From the NCBI RefSeq assembly GCF_021502675.1, contig NZ_JAKFHA010000027.1, forward strand, positions 17,955-72,345: a DNA stretch of 54,391 bases, given 5' to 3'. This document shows, piece after piece, positions 1 through 7,745 of this stretch (positions are counted from its first letter, which is position 1; every line of letters begins with the position of its first letter). The stretch is from Yinghuangia soli. Its GTDB lineage: Bacteria; Actinomycetota; Actinomycetes; Streptomycetales; Streptomycetaceae. Below the pieces are notes generated by a model. It was given only the letters and a program-made list of their open reading frames with translations, did no database searches and was not told the DNA's origin. The position numbers were made by a program, and so were the translations under genes.

Positions 1-6
1 GCAAGC

Positions 7-45
7 GGCGAGGGCCCGTCCGCGGTGTGCGGACGGGCCCTCGCC
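7..45 (-). terminator. Strong hairpin downstream of sepF-like gene
   Basis: A perfect 17-bp inverted repeat (7-23 pairs with 29-45) encloses a 5-base loop. It lies directly after the stop codon of the minus-strand sepF-like gene. There is no T-tract, as is common for actinomycete terminators. Confidence 0.75.
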
Positions 46-82
46 GTGGTCGTGTGCGGGCGGCTGCTGCCCCCGGGCCGGA

Positions 83-607
83 TCAGGCCTGGTTGAAGAA
101 GCCGTCGTGGTTGTTGCTGCCCGGGTCTCCGGTCAGCAGTGCGACGTCGCCCGGCAGCAGGAGGAAGACCCGCTTGGCGAGACGCTCTATCGTGCCTCGG
201 CGGCCGAACGTCAGCCCCGACGCGAAGTCGACGACGCGCTTGGCGTCCGACTCGTCCATCGCGGTGAGGTCGATGATGACCGGGATGTCCTGACGGAAGT
301 ACTCGCCTATTGCGCGAGCCTCGTGGTAGCTCTTCGGGTGTACGACCGAGATCCGCGAGGTCGGCTTGACCAGTTCGGCCGCAGCCGCGGCGCGGGCCGC
401 GAAGATCTCCGACGCCGGCACGACGCTCCCTTCCAAGGGGCGGGAGCGGTCCTCGGGCTCGTCGTCGTAGACCCAACCGGCGTCCACGTCGTCGTCCTCG
501 TCGTATGACCCTGTGTCGTACGCGCCCCTGCCGGTGCGGTACATGTCGTCGTCCTCGTCCCCCGAACCGAGCCCGAGCCAGGAGCCGGCCTTGCGCAGCG
601 CGCCCAT
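83..607 (-). CDS. sepF: SepF-family cell division protein (paralogue)
   Basis: This 174-residue protein ends in a SepF/DUF552 domain (about residues 82-165) with the family segments RISVVHPKSYHEA, IPVIIDLT, AKRVVDFASGL and VFLLLPGDV. SepF tethers and bundles FtsZ at the division site. The N terminus (MGALRKAGSWLGL) resembles the amphipathic membrane-binding helix of SepF and is followed by an acidic, Asp/Tyr-rich linker (residues 17-60). The ATG at 607 was chosen because GGGAGG lies 5 bases upstream and the protein then starts with that helix. The frame stays open further upstream but lacks family similarity there. The gene stands alone, away from any dcw cluster (ftsZ, ylmD, ylmE), so it is more likely one of the extra SepF-like proteins of streptomycetes (SflA/SflB type) than the main SepF. 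That assignment is inferred from context only. Confidence 0.9.
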   Translation of the reverse strand: MGALRKAGSWLGLGSGDEDDDMYRTGRGAYDTGSYDEDDDVDAGWVYDDEPEDRSRPLEGSVVPASEIFAARAAAAAELVKPTSRISVVHPKSYHEARAIGEYFRQDIPVIIDLTAMDESDAKRVVDFASGLTFGRRGTIERLAKRVFLLLPGDVALLTGDPGSNNHDGFFNQA

Positions 608-847
608 GGGCACCTCCCTCTCCGCTCGTCCCGGCCCCGTCCGGGCTATCTCTTCGTCCTCCACTCGACCGCACTGTATGCCAGCACCCGGCCCGTTGGG
701 CCGAGCGACGCGCGCGCCGGGTGGACATTTGTCGACCTGAGATAAACCGGGGCCGAAAGAGCCCCTCATCGTCCCGCAGCGGGCACGGGGGATCCAGCGG
801 GATTTCCCTCATACCGGCGAATCGTCGGGAAACGCGGCCCCGGCGAG

Positions 848-889
848 TCGGAGCGGTGGTACGTGCCGCCGTACGTACCACCGCTCCGA
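848..889. terminator. 17-bp perfect inverted repeat
   Basis: Bases 848-864 pair perfectly with 873-889 around an 8-base loop. The arms read TCGGAGCGGTGGTACGT and its complement. A terminator is not expected between two divergent genes. It could be a terminator of an unannotated transcript, part of a small RNA, or a large operator. Confidence 0.5.
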
Positions 890-908
890 TCGGGGCGGGC
901 CGGTCCCG

Positions 909-939
909 CGTCCCGGGCTCCTGGCGGGAGCCCGGGACG
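909..939. terminator. 13-bp perfect inverted repeat
   Basis: Bases 909-921 pair perfectly with 927-939 around a 5-base loop. It sits 19 bases after the previous hairpin, so the two form a tandem hairpin pair in a region with no recognised gene. Confidence 0.5.
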
Positions 940-1253
940 GTTCCGGCCGCCCGGTTCCGGGGCGGTCCGGCGCTCGGCACCGGGCCGCGGTTCCTGCTCT
1001 CGGGGGTGCCTGTGTCGGCGCCCCCCGCCATGCTTGTCGGGGGGTGCCTTGGCGGGCGCCCTCTGCTCCTTTCGCTCCTTTTCGAGGTGCCGCGGTGCGC
1101 GCCTCTACTCCTTCGAGTCGCGCGGGGCCAGGAAGGTTCCGATGTTGTCCCGACTCCCGGGGGCGGGCTGCGTTTTCGGGATAGGCACGGACGGCGGCAC
1201 GTGTCGACTTCCTAGCCTGCCGGGGAGTCGGCTGACAGCCAGGGGGAGGTCGG

Positions 1254-2072
1254 ATGGCGCACAGTGCCGGAGTCGGCGTGCTGGGCCCGCTCGAAGTGCG
1301 CGCCGCAGGCACGCCCCCGCACGGCCTCTGGCAGCCGGTGCCCGGGGCCCGGCCGCGCTCGCTGCTGGCCCGGCTGGCCGCCGCGTCCGGACGCGTCGTG
1401 CTCACCGAGCGGCTGCTCACCGAGGTGTGGCCGGATGAGCCGCCTGCCATGCGTGCCAAGGCAGTTGCGCAAGTGGTGCACCGGTTACGGAAGTTGATCG
1501 GGGATCGGCAGGGCGTGCTGATCGCGACCCGGCCGCAGGGGTACGAACTCCGAGTACCGGACGTGGAGATCGACGCGGTTCTCGCCGGCCTGCTGGTGGA
1601 ACGCGGCCGGGCGCGCCTGGCCTGCGGCGACCCGGTGGGTGCGTCGGCGCTGCTGGGCCGGGCGCTCGGCATGTGGCGCGGCGATCCGTACGACGGGGTC
1701 GACATGGCCGACCCGGCCGGCCCGGTGGCCTGCCACGGCGCGCACCTGGCCCGGCTGCGCGTGACCGCGCTGGAGGCGCGCATCGACGCGGACCTCGCGC
1801 TCGACCGGCACCGCGAGGTCGTCGACGAACTGTCCAACCTGATCGCCGCCGATCCGCTGCACGAGCCTTGGTGGCCGCGGCTCATGCTGGCCCTGGACGG
1901 CTGCGGGCGGCGCGGCGACGCGCTGTACACGTACCAGCGGCTGCGCGCCCTCCTCGTGGACGGCCTCGGCATCGAACCCGGTCCCGAGGCGCGCCGCGTG
2001 CACCGGCGGATTCTGGCGGGCGACGACCTCGGCAAGGAGTGCGGCTGCGTGTGCGGGTGCTGCTGCAGCTGA
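1254..2072 (+). CDS. BTAD-domain (SARP/AfsR-type) transcriptional regulator with Cys-rich C-terminal tail
   Basis: This is a 272-residue regulator. Residues 8-100 form an OmpR/PhoB-like winged helix, with the family segments LGPLEV, LLARLAAASGRVV, VWPDEPP and the closing GYELRV. Residues 105-262 form the all-helical bacterial transcriptional activation domain (typical pieces DADLALDRHREVVDEL, LHEPWWPRLMLAL, LGIEPGPEARRVHRRIL). This is the size of a single-module SARP such as ActII-ORF4, without NTPase or TPR extensions. SARPs bind direct repeats near the -35 box of pathway genes and activate secondary metabolism. The ATG has GGGGAGG 5-6 bases upstream. Unusually, the protein ends KECGCVCGCCCS, six cysteines in the last ten residues, which is not part of the SARP fold. 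No biosynthetic core gene is adjacent, so its target is unknown. Confidence 0.88.
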   Translation: MAHSAGVGVLGPLEVRAAGTPPHGLWQPVPGARPRSLLARLAAASGRVVLTERLLTEVWPDEPPAMRAKAVAQVVHRLRKLIGDRQGVLIATRPQGYELRVPDVEIDAVLAGLLVERGRARLACGDPVGASALLGRALGMWRGDPYDGVDMADPAGPVACHGAHLARLRVTALEARIDADLALDRHREVVDELSNLIAADPLHEPWWPRLMLALDGCGRRGDALYTYQRLRALLVDGLGIEPGPEARRVHRRILAGDDLGKECGCVCGCCCS

Positions 2073-2318
2073 CCGGCGTGCGCGGGCACCTTCGTGCCAG
2101 GGCGCCTTCGTGCCGGGAAGCTGCGTACCGAGCTCCTGGTTACCGGGCTCCCGGGTACTGAGCTCCTGCGTCCGAGCCGGCGGTGTTTCCGGGCGCGGCC
2201 CGGCGGCCGCTGCAACAGCCGCCGCGCCGCACCCCGTGCCGCCCGCGGGGGACGGGCGGTGCCCGGCCGGACGTCCGGATCGCCGTCCGGGGCCCGACCG
2301 GGGCAGGCTGCTCCGTTC

Positions 2319-2361
2319 AGGGGATCAGGGATCAGGGATCGGGGGTCAGGGGATCAGGGGC
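2319..2361. repeat. Short GGGATCA-type tandem repeat
   Basis: About five degenerate copies of GGGGATCA/GGGATCA lie just beyond the stop codon of the minus-strand secreted-protein gene. Weaker duplications (CCTTCGTGCC twice) lie at 2090-2115. No gene is visible in 2073-2353. Confidence 0.5.
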
Positions 2362-2827
2362 AGGCCGTGACCAGGGGCGACCAGATCACGCGGCTCTCGT
2401 ACCAGTAGTAGCCGGTGGACGCGAAGACGTTGATGCAGCTCGACGCGGTGATCTTGTTCAGCGGGCCCTTGCAGAACCGGGTGCTGTAGGTCGGGAAGCT
2501 GCTCGCCGCGCAGCTGTTGGCGCCGCCGTTGCCGCCTGCCGCGTCGATGACCGAGATGCTGTTGATCGGCGGCAGGTAGCGGGTGCCGGTGCTGGTGTTG
2601 TAGGCGATCACGTACGCCTGCGCGTAGCCGCCGCCCCACGCGATGCAGCTCTGGATGGCCGAGTCGCTGGTCAGGTACGTCGGGTCCGAGCACTTGGCGT
2701 TGCCGAGCTGCGGGTACGAGGTGCCCCAGCTGACCGCGGCGGCCGAGGCACTGGTCTGCGTGGCCGCGGTGAGCGCGATCGCAGAGGCGAGCAGGCCGAC
2801 GGCCTTGCCGATCTTCGAGCGGAGCAT
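2354..2827 (-). CDS. Small secreted cysteine-containing protein, unknown function
   Basis: The 157-residue product starts with a clear Sec signal peptide: basic MLRSKIGK, hydrophobic AVGLLASAIALTA, and cleavage expected near ASA/A at about residue 29. The mature part has six cysteines, consistent with three disulfides, and is rich in Ser, Thr, Ala, Gly and Tyr. The ATG at 2827 was chosen because AAAGGG lies upstream and it begins the signal peptide. The open frame upstream has no secretion signal. I recognise no catalytic motif or named family. It could be a small secreted inhibitor or a wall-binding protein, but nothing in the sequence decides. It lies opposite a DUF6325 gene and is probably transcribed alone. 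Confidence 0.75.
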   Translation of the reverse strand: MLRSKIGKAVGLLASAIALTAATQTSASAAAVSWGTSYPQLGNAKCSDPTYLTSDSAIQSCIAWGGGYAQAYVIAYNTSTGTRYLPPINSISVIDAAGGNGGANSCAASSFPTYSTRFCKGPLNKITASSCINVFASTGYYWYESRVIWSPLVTACP

Positions 2828-3096
2828 ACGGAGCCCTTTCGGGGGAGACGCCGGCGGCGGGGGGCACCGCCTGACCTGACACGTGATCAGGCCCGCATGA
2901 TGCTGGCGGCCGCTGGTTCCACACCGGTTCCACGCCGGTTCCACCGCGGTTCCACGTCGGAGCGGGTGTGCCGGGGGTGCCAGGGGTGGGTGCCGAGCGG
3001 ATGCTGGGGGCCCGTATCCGCATGCGCGCCGGGCCGTACCGCCTTAGCGTGGAAGGCGTATCCGGGATGCGCAAACCGCTGGAGGAGGCCATGCAC

Positions 3097-3570
3097 ATGG
3101 GCGAGCTGGGACCCGTCGACGCGATCGTGCTCGGATTCCCGGGCCAGCGGTTGACTCCGTCGGTGCTGGACGCGGTCGACGAGGTGGAGGCCCGCGGCGA
3201 CGTCCGGGTCATCGACATGCTGATCGTGGTCAAGGACGTGCACGGCGAGATCAGCCACCACGAGATCAGCGAGTACGAGGACCTGCGCGACATGGCCGCC
3301 GAGGTGGCCGCCCGGCGCATGCTCGGCCTGGCGGGGGAGAGCGACGCCGAGCAGATCGGGCTGATCATGCCGCCCGACTCGCTGGTGGTCGTGGTCTTCG
3401 TGGAGAACGTGTGGGCCCGGGAGGTCGCGGTCCGGATCCGCGAGGCGGGCGGCCGGCTGCTGTCGTACACCCGTTTGCCGCAGGCGACGCTGGACGACAT
3501 GGAAGACCAGATCGAGACCGCGGCGGCGATGGGCGGCGGCGACAACGGCCCGGAGCAGCGCGACGTTTGA
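3097..3570 (+). CDS. DUF6325 family protein
   Basis: This 157-residue soluble protein matches the DUF6325/DUF1269-like pattern: an N-terminal beta-alpha unit (MGELGPVDAIVLGFPG), then IDMLIVVKDVHGEI, a helical middle, and a second strand region (SLVVVVFVENVWAREVAVRIREAGG). Family members are actinobacterial and poorly characterised; DUF1269 relatives are often membrane-associated or stress-induced. The start was set at ATG 3097 because GGAGGAGG ends 8 bases before it. An ATG two codons upstream would sit only 2 bases from that site. The frame extends further 5' without a better start. It appears monocistronic. Confidence 0.78.
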   Translation: MGELGPVDAIVLGFPGQRLTPSVLDAVDEVEARGDVRVIDMLIVVKDVHGEISHHEISEYEDLRDMAAEVAARRMLGLAGESDAEQIGLIMPPDSLVVVVFVENVWAREVAVRIREAGGRLLSYTRLPQATLDDMEDQIETAAAMGGGDNGPEQRDV

Positions 3571-3745
3571 AGAGGGGGACGGGGCCGCTACCTGCGCACC
3601 CCGGCCGACGGCCTCCGCCGCAGGGCAGGCTGCCGCGTGAGAATCCGGACGCGGCACCGCGCCCACAAGAAGGGCACTCGGGGCCCGGGCCGCCGCTGAG
3701 CTCCTTCGCTGAACGGGTTTGCCGCTGAGCGGCTCCGGCCTTGTG

Positions 3746-4015
3746 GCATCCCGCTCGCTGTGCCGCATCCCGGTCGGCTGTGCCTCGCTCCGGCCTTGTG
3801 CCGCACCCCGGTCGGTTGTGCCTGTGCTCCGCCCTTTGTGCCGCACTCCGGTCGGCTGTGCCTCGCTCCGGCCTTGTGCCGCGCCCCGCTCGCTGTGCCG
3901 CATCCCGGTCGGCTGTGCCTCGCTCCGGCCTTGTGCCGCGCCCCGCTCGCTGTGCCGCATCCCGGTCGGCTGTGCCTCGCTCCGGCCTTGTGCCGCACCC
4001 CGCCCGCTGTGCCGC
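3746..4015. repeat. 57-bp higher-order tandem repeat
   Basis: Nearly identical 57-bp units start at 3746, 3881 and 3938, and a fourth partly diverged unit starts at 3995. Between 3803 and 3880 lie two shorter units of 40 and 38 bp. The 57-bp unit is built from three sub-units of 18-20 bp that each end in TGTGCC, and the shorter units have two of them. Because 57 is a multiple of three, the block stays open in several frames on both strands, but none has a start site or protein similarity. The flanks 3571-3745 and 4016-4272 hold no recognisable gene. Confidence 0.8.
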
Positions 4016-4272
4016 ATCCCGGCCCGCTGCGCCGCGCTCTGCCCCGCTGTGCCGCGCCTTGCCCCGCGCCCCGTGCCACGCCCCGCCGCCCACGCCGCCG
4101 ACGCCGCGCCACACCGTGCCATACCGGTCCATCGCCGGCCCGGAACTCCGCCCCACAACCCATTCGTTGTGGAATGCAAGGGGCCCACCCACTTTGCCCG
4201 CCCCTGACGTCCCTTTCCACCGACCAATGCCATCGCGGCGGCCCCCTGCCGCGGCCCCCTACCGTGTCCGCC

Positions 4273-5550
4273 ATGCAGCGAACCGACGAGCCGCCGACCG
4301 TGCTCCTCACCCGGCACGACTCCCCGCTCCCCAAGCACTGGCGACTCACCCGCGACGGCACCCGCATCACCCGCGAGTCCTGGACCGGAGCCGGCAAACC
4401 GCGGTCCACCTCCCGGCACATCGACGGCCCACCCGCTGCCGCGGCCCAGGAGTTCCGCAAGCAGGTGCGCCGCAAGATGCACGAAGGCTTCGCCGTCCTG
4501 CGCGTCCCCGACGCAGCCCGCCCGGGCGATCTCCTGCTCGAGTGCACGGTCCCGAACCGGTACGTCTCCAGCGCCTTCGACCTGCGCCCCGACGGCGCCG
4601 AGGTCGCCGTCGCGACCAGCCTCCGGGACGGCTCCGGCGCCGAGATCCACCTGATCGACGTGGCAACCGGCGTACGCCGCCCGGTCCACACCGAGCCCGC
4701 AGCGGGGCCGCACGGCACCCGGGCGTACACCGTCCTGCACGCGCTGGGCTACGACAGCACCGGCACCGCACTCGTCTTCGCCCTCGACGGCGAGACGCGC
4801 CGACTGGACCTGCGCACCGGCGAAATCCGCGTGCTCGCCTCGTACCGGCACCTGCACGACGCGCACTTCAACCCCTACCGCCTCGAACCCGAGTGGGACG
4901 CCTCCCGCACCCGCCTGCTCGTCTTCGACACCGGCGACACCGTCCGCATCCAGGACGCCGACGGCACCGCCCTGTTCGCCCTGCCCGTCGCCGACCCCGT
5001 CACCGGCCCCGCCACCGAGTGCCGCGCGGCCGCGCTGTCGCCGTCCGGCCGCCTGCTCGCGCTCTACCGGCCCAGCCACGGCAGCATGCACAGGTACGGC
5101 GACGCCATCGAAGTGTGGGACGTCGACACAGGCACCCTCCGCAGCCGCATCCAGGTACCGGCGCCCTACCCGGACAACCGACTGGACCGCATCGGCTTCG
5201 ACCCGGACGAGAAGCTGATCGTCGCCAATATCGAGCCCGCGCAGGGCCCGTTCGCCTTCTCAGCAGAAACCGGCGAACTGGCCTGGCACACTCCGGCCGC
5301 CACCCGGACCGAGCCCGACGACCCCTGCTTCACCTGGGCGTACGCACCCGACGGCAGCCTTCTGGCGATCGGACGGCAACGCGCCGACCGCGGCATCGAC
5401 CTGCGCGACGCGACGACCCGCGAGCCGGCGCCGATCACCCTGGAACGCATCGAAGGGCACCGCGTGCGCAGGCTGGTGTTCTCCGCCGACAGCAGGATCC
5501 TCGCGGCCGGCGGCGATTCGGACCTGCTGACCGTCCGCAAGATCCGATAG
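4273..5550 (+). CDS. WGR-like / beta-propeller repeat protein
   Basis: This 425-residue protein has two parts. Residues 20-78 look like a degenerate WGR domain: an aromatic-rich strand (HWRLTRDGTRI), an SWTGAGKPR turn where WGR is usual, and a helix with AAAAQEFRKQVRRKMHEGF. Residues 95-425 show repeated blades of WD40/YVTN type, for example AFDLRPDGAEVAVA, LSPSGRLLALYR, VWDVDTGTLRSRI, YAPDGSLLAIGR and VFSADSRILAAGG. There is no signal peptide, so it should be cytoplasmic. WGR domains bind nucleic acid or mediate protein contacts in polymerase-like and kinase-like proteins, and propellers are scaffolds; the function here is unknown. ATG 4273 follows directly after the repeat block and starts the recognisable domain. 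The gene stands alone. Confidence 0.8.
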   Translation: MQRTDEPPTVLLTRHDSPLPKHWRLTRDGTRITRESWTGAGKPRSTSRHIDGPPAAAAQEFRKQVRRKMHEGFAVLRVPDAARPGDLLLECTVPNRYVSSAFDLRPDGAEVAVATSLRDGSGAEIHLIDVATGVRRPVHTEPAAGPHGTRAYTVLHALGYDSTGTALVFALDGETRRLDLRTGEIRVLASYRHLHDAHFNPYRLEPEWDASRTRLLVFDTGDTVRIQDADGTALFALPVADPVTGPATECRAAALSPSGRLLALYRPSHGSMHRYGDAIEVWDVDTGTLRSRIQVPAPYPDNRLDRIGFDPDEKLIVANIEPAQGPFAFSAETGELAWHTPAATRTEPDDPCFTWAYAPDGSLLAIGRQRADRGIDLRDATTREPAPITLERIEGHRVRRLVFSADSRILAAGGDSDLLTVRKIR

Positions 5551-5720
5551 CCCCCAAGCCGCCCAAGCCGCCAAGCCGCCAAGCCGCCCAAGCCGCCAAA
5601 CCGCCTAAGCCGCCCGAGCCGCCCGAGCCCGCAAGCCGCCCAAGCCGCCAAACCGCCCAAGCCGCCAAACCGCCTAAGCCGCCCGAGCCCCCAAGCCGTT
5701 CGGGCCCCCAAGCCGTTCGA
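5551..5720. repeat. Low-complexity AAGCCGCC repeat
   Basis: Right after the stop of the propeller gene there are about eighteen imperfect copies of an 8-9 base AAGCCGCC / AAACCGCC / GAGCCGCC unit. It lies between convergent genes and is probably non-coding slippage-generated sequence. Confidence 0.8.
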
Positions 5721-5773
5721 GCCGCACCACGCGACACCCATCCGCACCCGGCCGCACGAACCCGACCGATTCC

Positions 5774-6457
5774 TCAGCCCCCGGCCCGCGTCCCGACAAG
5801 CCGCGCGAACGCGACCACGTTCGACTGGTAGCCGCCCGCTTGCCTGTCGTACGCGCCGCCGCACGTGATCAGCCGCAGCTGCGCGTCCTCGGTGTCCGCG
5901 TACACCCGCTCGCTCGGGAAGTCCTTCTTCTCGAAGACCTCGACCGACTCGATGCGGAACGTCGCCACCACACCGTCCGCCCGGGTGATGTCGGCGGTGT
6001 CCCCGGGCCGCAGCTCACCAAGGCCGAAGAAGGCCGCGGGGCCCGTCTTCGTGTCCACGTGCGCGACCACGATCGCCGTCCCGGGCGAGCCGGGCGTGAC
6101 GCCGTCCTGGTACCAGCCCGCCACGTTGCGGTCGTCCGGATCCGGCACGGCAAGTTCACCGGACGCCTCCAACGACAGCCCCACGAGCGGCGCATTCGTC
6201 CCGATCTTGGGAATCGCCACCCGCACCGGAGCCGACGGCGGCAGCACCGCCGGGGCCCCCGCCGCCGGGTCGACCGCAGCCTGCGCGTCCGGGGTGATCG
6301 CTCCGTACGGACGAGCCGCGGACGCAGGCGGCTGCGGCGGCCCGCCCCCGTCCCCGCCCGGCGTCCGGGAAACCAGCAGGCCGCCCGCGAGGACGACCAG
6401 TACGGCAACAGCCAGCAGCATCCGGAATCCGCGTCCGGACTTCGACTCGGCGGCCAA
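5774..6457 (-). CDS. Class F sortase (TTG start)
   Basis: The 227-residue protein has an N-terminal membrane anchor (about residues 12-30, MLLAVAVLVVLAGGLLV), a Pro/Ala linker, and a sortase catalytic domain from about residue 75. The catalytic pair is visible as His133 (IVVAHVDTKTG) and Cys199 (LRLITCGG), with a C-terminal Arg region (GAYDRQAGGY) following. Sortases are membrane transpeptidases that cut a C-terminal sorting signal and link surface proteins to the wall or to each other; class F is typical of actinobacteria. The start is a TTG: AGGAGG lies 5 bases before it, no ATG fits, and the reading upstream lacks similarity. The upstream gene encodes a likely substrate, so the two probably form an operon. 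Confidence 0.85.
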   Translation of the reverse strand: MAAESKSGRGFRMLLAVAVLVVLAGGLLVSRTPGGDGGGPPQPPASAARPYGAITPDAQAAVDPAAGAPAVLPPSAPVRVAIPKIGTNAPLVGLSLEASGELAVPDPDDRNVAGWYQDGVTPGSPGTAIVVAHVDTKTGPAAFFGLGELRPGDTADITRADGVVATFRIESVEVFEKKDFPSERVYADTEDAQLRLITCGGAYDRQAGGYQSNVVAFARLVGTRAGG

Positions 6458-6665
6458 CAGGTCCTCCTGAAAGGGCGGTTCGGCAAAGTCGGCAGGCCCT
6501 ACCCGAAGGCGGGCCCCGAAGAGCCCGCCCCGCAAATCCCGGTGCCGAAGCCGGGAATGCGGGACGGGCTCTGGAACTGCTCCACCCGACGAGTGACGCG
6601 GCGCGCCGCCGGTGCGTGAGCGCGGTGCAAGGAAGACGCGCGGCCGGCCCGTCAGGCCCGGGTCG

Positions 6666-7175
6666 CTACGCCGTGGGGCTGGAGGAACTGCGGCGGCGCA
6701 GCGCGTACACGGCAAACGCGCCACCACCGAGCAGCAGCGCACCGCCGGCCGACAGGCCCGCGGTTTCAGTCTCGGCAGTGCCGCCCGAACCCGCCTTCAC
6801 GCCGCCCGTGGGCTTGGTCGTGGGCGTGGTCGGCTTGGTCGACGTGCTGCCGGTCACCGAGAACGAGCCGGACGCCGACTTGCCGTTGCCGCAGGTCAGC
6901 TTGACGCCGTACGACCCGTTCGGCACTTCCTTCACGGTCCCGGAGCCGACCATGGTCTGGGTGCCCTTGGACAGCGTGATCGTGCCGAAAGCCTCGGAGG
7001 TGGCACTCGCCGCCGTGCCGGCGCAGAGGTTGCCGTCGTTCACGGTGACCTTGGTGCCCGGGCTTCCGGACCCGGGAAAGACTTCTGCCCCCTGGGCGTG
7101 GGCGGCGGTGGGCGCGAGAGCGAGCAGGGCTATCGCGGAAGAAGCGCCAAGGACGTAAGTGCAGGAACGACGCAT
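6666..7175 (-). CDS. Secreted, C-terminally anchored surface protein (likely sortase partner)
   Basis: The 169-residue protein has a Sec signal peptide (residues 1-27, ending AAHAQG) and a small mature domain with two cysteines (NLCAGT and KLTCGN) that likely form a disulfide. A Thr/Pro/Lys wall-spanning linker covers residues 110-130. The C-terminal cassette is a hydrophobic segment (LSAGGALLLGGGAFAVYAL) followed by RRR, the layout of a cell-wall sorting signal. No canonical LPxTG or LAxTG is seen; the segment before the hydrophobic stretch reads TAETETAG, so recognition by the sortase is inferred. The class F sortase gene lies about 210 bases downstream on the same strand, a recurrent pairing in streptomycetes. 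AAGGA lies upstream of the ATG. Confidence 0.75.
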   Translation of the reverse strand: MRRSCTYVLGASSAIALLALAPTAAHAQGAEVFPGSGSPGTKVTVNDGNLCAGTAASATSEAFGTITLSKGTQTMVGSGTVKEVPNGSYGVKLTCGNGKSASGSFSVTGSTSTKPTTPTTKPTGGVKAGSGGTAETETAGLSAGGALLLGGGAFAVYALRRRSSSSPTA

Positions 7176-7745
7176 GACAGGTGAGTCCTTTCGGCGTCTG
7201 CGGCGGGCGCGGCCGTCGATGACCGCGGGGGACCCCGCAGTGCCTCACTCATCTTCAACGGGCTTTCCGGACATTGCATCTCGAAATCCATCAAACAGAC
7301 ACGTATTGACTGAAGGTCAAATGATGCCCCGTCACCCGATCGGCGCATCCGCAATCCGCCAGGAGTGCCCCTTTTGCCCCGCCCCGAACGGCGGCCCGGC
7401 TGGTGCCCCCCGCATGACTGTCCGAATCCTTGACCCGAATCACCCCATGAACATGGCCCTACCGCGTCCGCAACTCGAAGCCACCACCACCAACAGGCCC
7501 ATGCAGCACGGCATTCGCTGCGCGATCCACCGCCGCCAGGAGCCCGCTGTAGGAGGCCTCACGCCGGAACGGGAGTCGCTGCGCCGCCAGTTGCCCCCGA
7601 CGCTGATCTCCTGGTCACCGTTGTTGTTCCCAACCGATCGGAAGCCGTTCACTGCCCTGGGGTGCGCGGTCGCGCTACGGTCGTCTATGGGGGTCTCGGT
7701 GGGCCGCCGACGACGTGTCCGCGTGCTGTCGCCTGAGGGGACCGG
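7176..7745. other. Intergenic region upstream of the sortase-partner and STAND NTPase genes
   Basis: I see no supported gene in these 570 bases. Base composition is less GC-rich than the flanks. Minus-strand TTGACC (7313-7318) followed 19 bases on by TTTGAT is a weak promoter candidate for the sortase pair. No clear promoter for the NTPase gene is visible; its ATG is preceded by GAGGGGACCGG. Confidence 0.4.

Larger units (their letters stand above)
608..1253. other. Intergenic region between divergent sepF-like and BTAD genes
   Basis: I see no convincing gene here. The first 150 bases should hold the sepF promoter. The middle has two strong inverted repeats (listed separately). Bases 940-1210 hold more GC-rich hairpin-forming sequence. 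Bases 1240-1250 hold the GGGGAGG ribosome site of the BTAD gene. Confidence 0.6.

Noticed and set aside
2037-2072. The Cys-rich end of the BTAD regulator as a leader or lanthipeptide precursor
   Set aside because: It is in frame with, and continuous with, the BTAD domain. There is no separate start, no Ser/Thr-rich core and no modification gene nearby.
3571-4272. CRISPR array suggested by regular repeats
   Set aside because: There are no unique spacers between repeats. The sub-units are contiguous and degenerate, and no cas genes are present.
2887-5091. A long open frame on the minus strand covering the 57-bp repeat and neighbouring genes
   Set aside because: It is antisense to two convincing genes and stays open only because of GC bias and the frame-neutral repeat. 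No ribosome site or family similarity.
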